Positions 63,776-64,000 of a stretch of DNA of 64,000 bases are shown here, piece after piece. The notes beneath the pieces were generated by a model. That model searched no databases. It was not told the origin of the DNA and saw only the letters and a list, made by a program, of their open reading frames with translations. The DNA is taken from NCBI RefSeq assembly GCF_013170805.1, contig NZ_CP051293.1:2796001-2860000 (forward strand), written 5' to 3'. The first letter of the stretch is position 1. Each line of letters opens with the position of its first letter. The stretch is from Mesorhizobium sp. NZP2077 (GTDB lineage Bacteria > Pseudomonadota > Alphaproteobacteria > Rhizobiales > Rhizobiaceae). The position numbers and the translations under genes are program-made.

Positions 63776-64000
63776 TCAGTCCCAGGCCACCGTTTCGGTA
63801 ACCTTGATGCCGCGCTTGGCCAGTTCGTCGAAGAAGGGTTCGTCGGGCACATGCAGCAGCGGGTTGAGCAGGCCCGGTGTGGTGATCTCGCGCCGCGCGA
63901 GCATCTGCGCCACGATGCTGGCGGGGTAGCCGACGCCGAGACTCATGCCGAACAGGCCGGAGGTCAGGTCGCGCTCGATGATCAAATCGGATGTCACTGT
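63776..64000 (-). CDS. Saccharopine-dehydrogenase-like protein, C-terminal part
   Basis: The last 75 codons of a gene that enters from the right edge: GLFGMSLGVGYPASIVAQML, then LARREITTPGLLNPLLHVPD and KRGIKVTETVAWD, ending at 63776. The 'GxGYPASIVAQML' block and the PGLLNP turn match the C-terminus of LYS9/saccharopine-dehydrogenase-type oxidoreductases. No stop or start is visible at the edge. It lies upstream of, and co-oriented with, the amino-acid importer. Confidence 0.8.
   Translation of the reverse strand, partial: TVTSDLIIERDLTSGLFGMSLGVGYPASIVAQMLARREITTPGLLNPLLHVPDEPFFDELAKRGIKVTETVAWD

Noticed and set aside
62886..63929. Plus-strand frame of 347 codons
   Set aside because: Antisense to the amino-acid binding-protein gene, which has a clear signal peptide and family motifs.

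Overview
The window reads as chromosomal DNA of a GC-rich alphaproteobacterium of the order Hyphomicrobiales, most likely Mesorhizobium or a close relative. This rests on the overall gene set, a Mesorhizobium-type palindromic intergenic element (23665-23829), HWE-kinase signalling, a CIRCE-controlled groESL, and a nirK-nirV-pseudoazurin-nnrR block. The genus is my inference; no database could be consulted.

Layout. 1-6.8 kb (minus strand) is an envelope-related block. It holds an OmpA-family protein carrying exact-period 136-residue repeats and running off the left edge, its coiled-coil partner, and a second cluster with an SPFH/Band-7 protein and small membrane or coiled-coil proteins. 7.2-12.3 kb holds a DOPA-dioxygenase-like protein, gene debris (ABC permease tail; an SDR fused by deletion to an ECF sigma factor), and a response regulator with a four-PAS HWE histidine kinase. 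12.7-19.8 kb has small membrane proteins, an Ig-like/membrane-protein pair, a ChaC-like cyclotransferase, an ArsR-SRPBCC-VOC-DUF1801 run and an acyltransferase. 19.9-26.4 kb is a sugar operon: LacI regulator, substrate-binding protein, two permeases and a GH127 beta-L-arabinofuranosidase. 26.5-30.9 kb has an anomalous tRNA-Cys-like sequence, small conserved proteins and groES-groEL. 30.9-35.4 kb has a Tag-type glycosylase, SDR/AraC genes, two decayed genes and a GAF-type methionine sulfoxide reductase.

35.4-39.8 kb is a denitrification block (truncated haemoglobin, nirV, nirK, pseudoazurin, nnrR and a DUF1858 gene). Three near-identical FNR/NnrR boxes imply one regulon. 39.8-50.7 kb is a metabolic stretch (hydrolases, YeiH-like exporter, hexapeptide acetyltransferase, LysR with a cupin/carboxymuconolactone/aldo-keto reductase cluster, GNAT, aldehyde dehydrogenase). 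51.2-52.4 kb is an Xre-RES toxin-antitoxin pair and 60.0-60.6 kb a ParDE pair, each with an inverted-repeat operator. 54.2-60 kb holds three tandem paralogous TPR genes of which only the middle one is intact. 60.6-63.7 kb is a polar amino-acid ABC importer, followed by the end of a saccharopine-dehydrogenase-like gene running off the right edge.

The window is unusually rich in small lesions: frameshifts in the cupin, a small 99-residue-type gene and two TPR genes, and internal deletions in a Nudix gene and the SDR-sigma pair. The most unusual structures are the 408-bp-period OmpA repeats, the TPR triplet with its 14-nt insertion, the poly-C/poly-G tract beside the sugar-binding protein gene, and the tRNA-Cys-like gene lacking U33.
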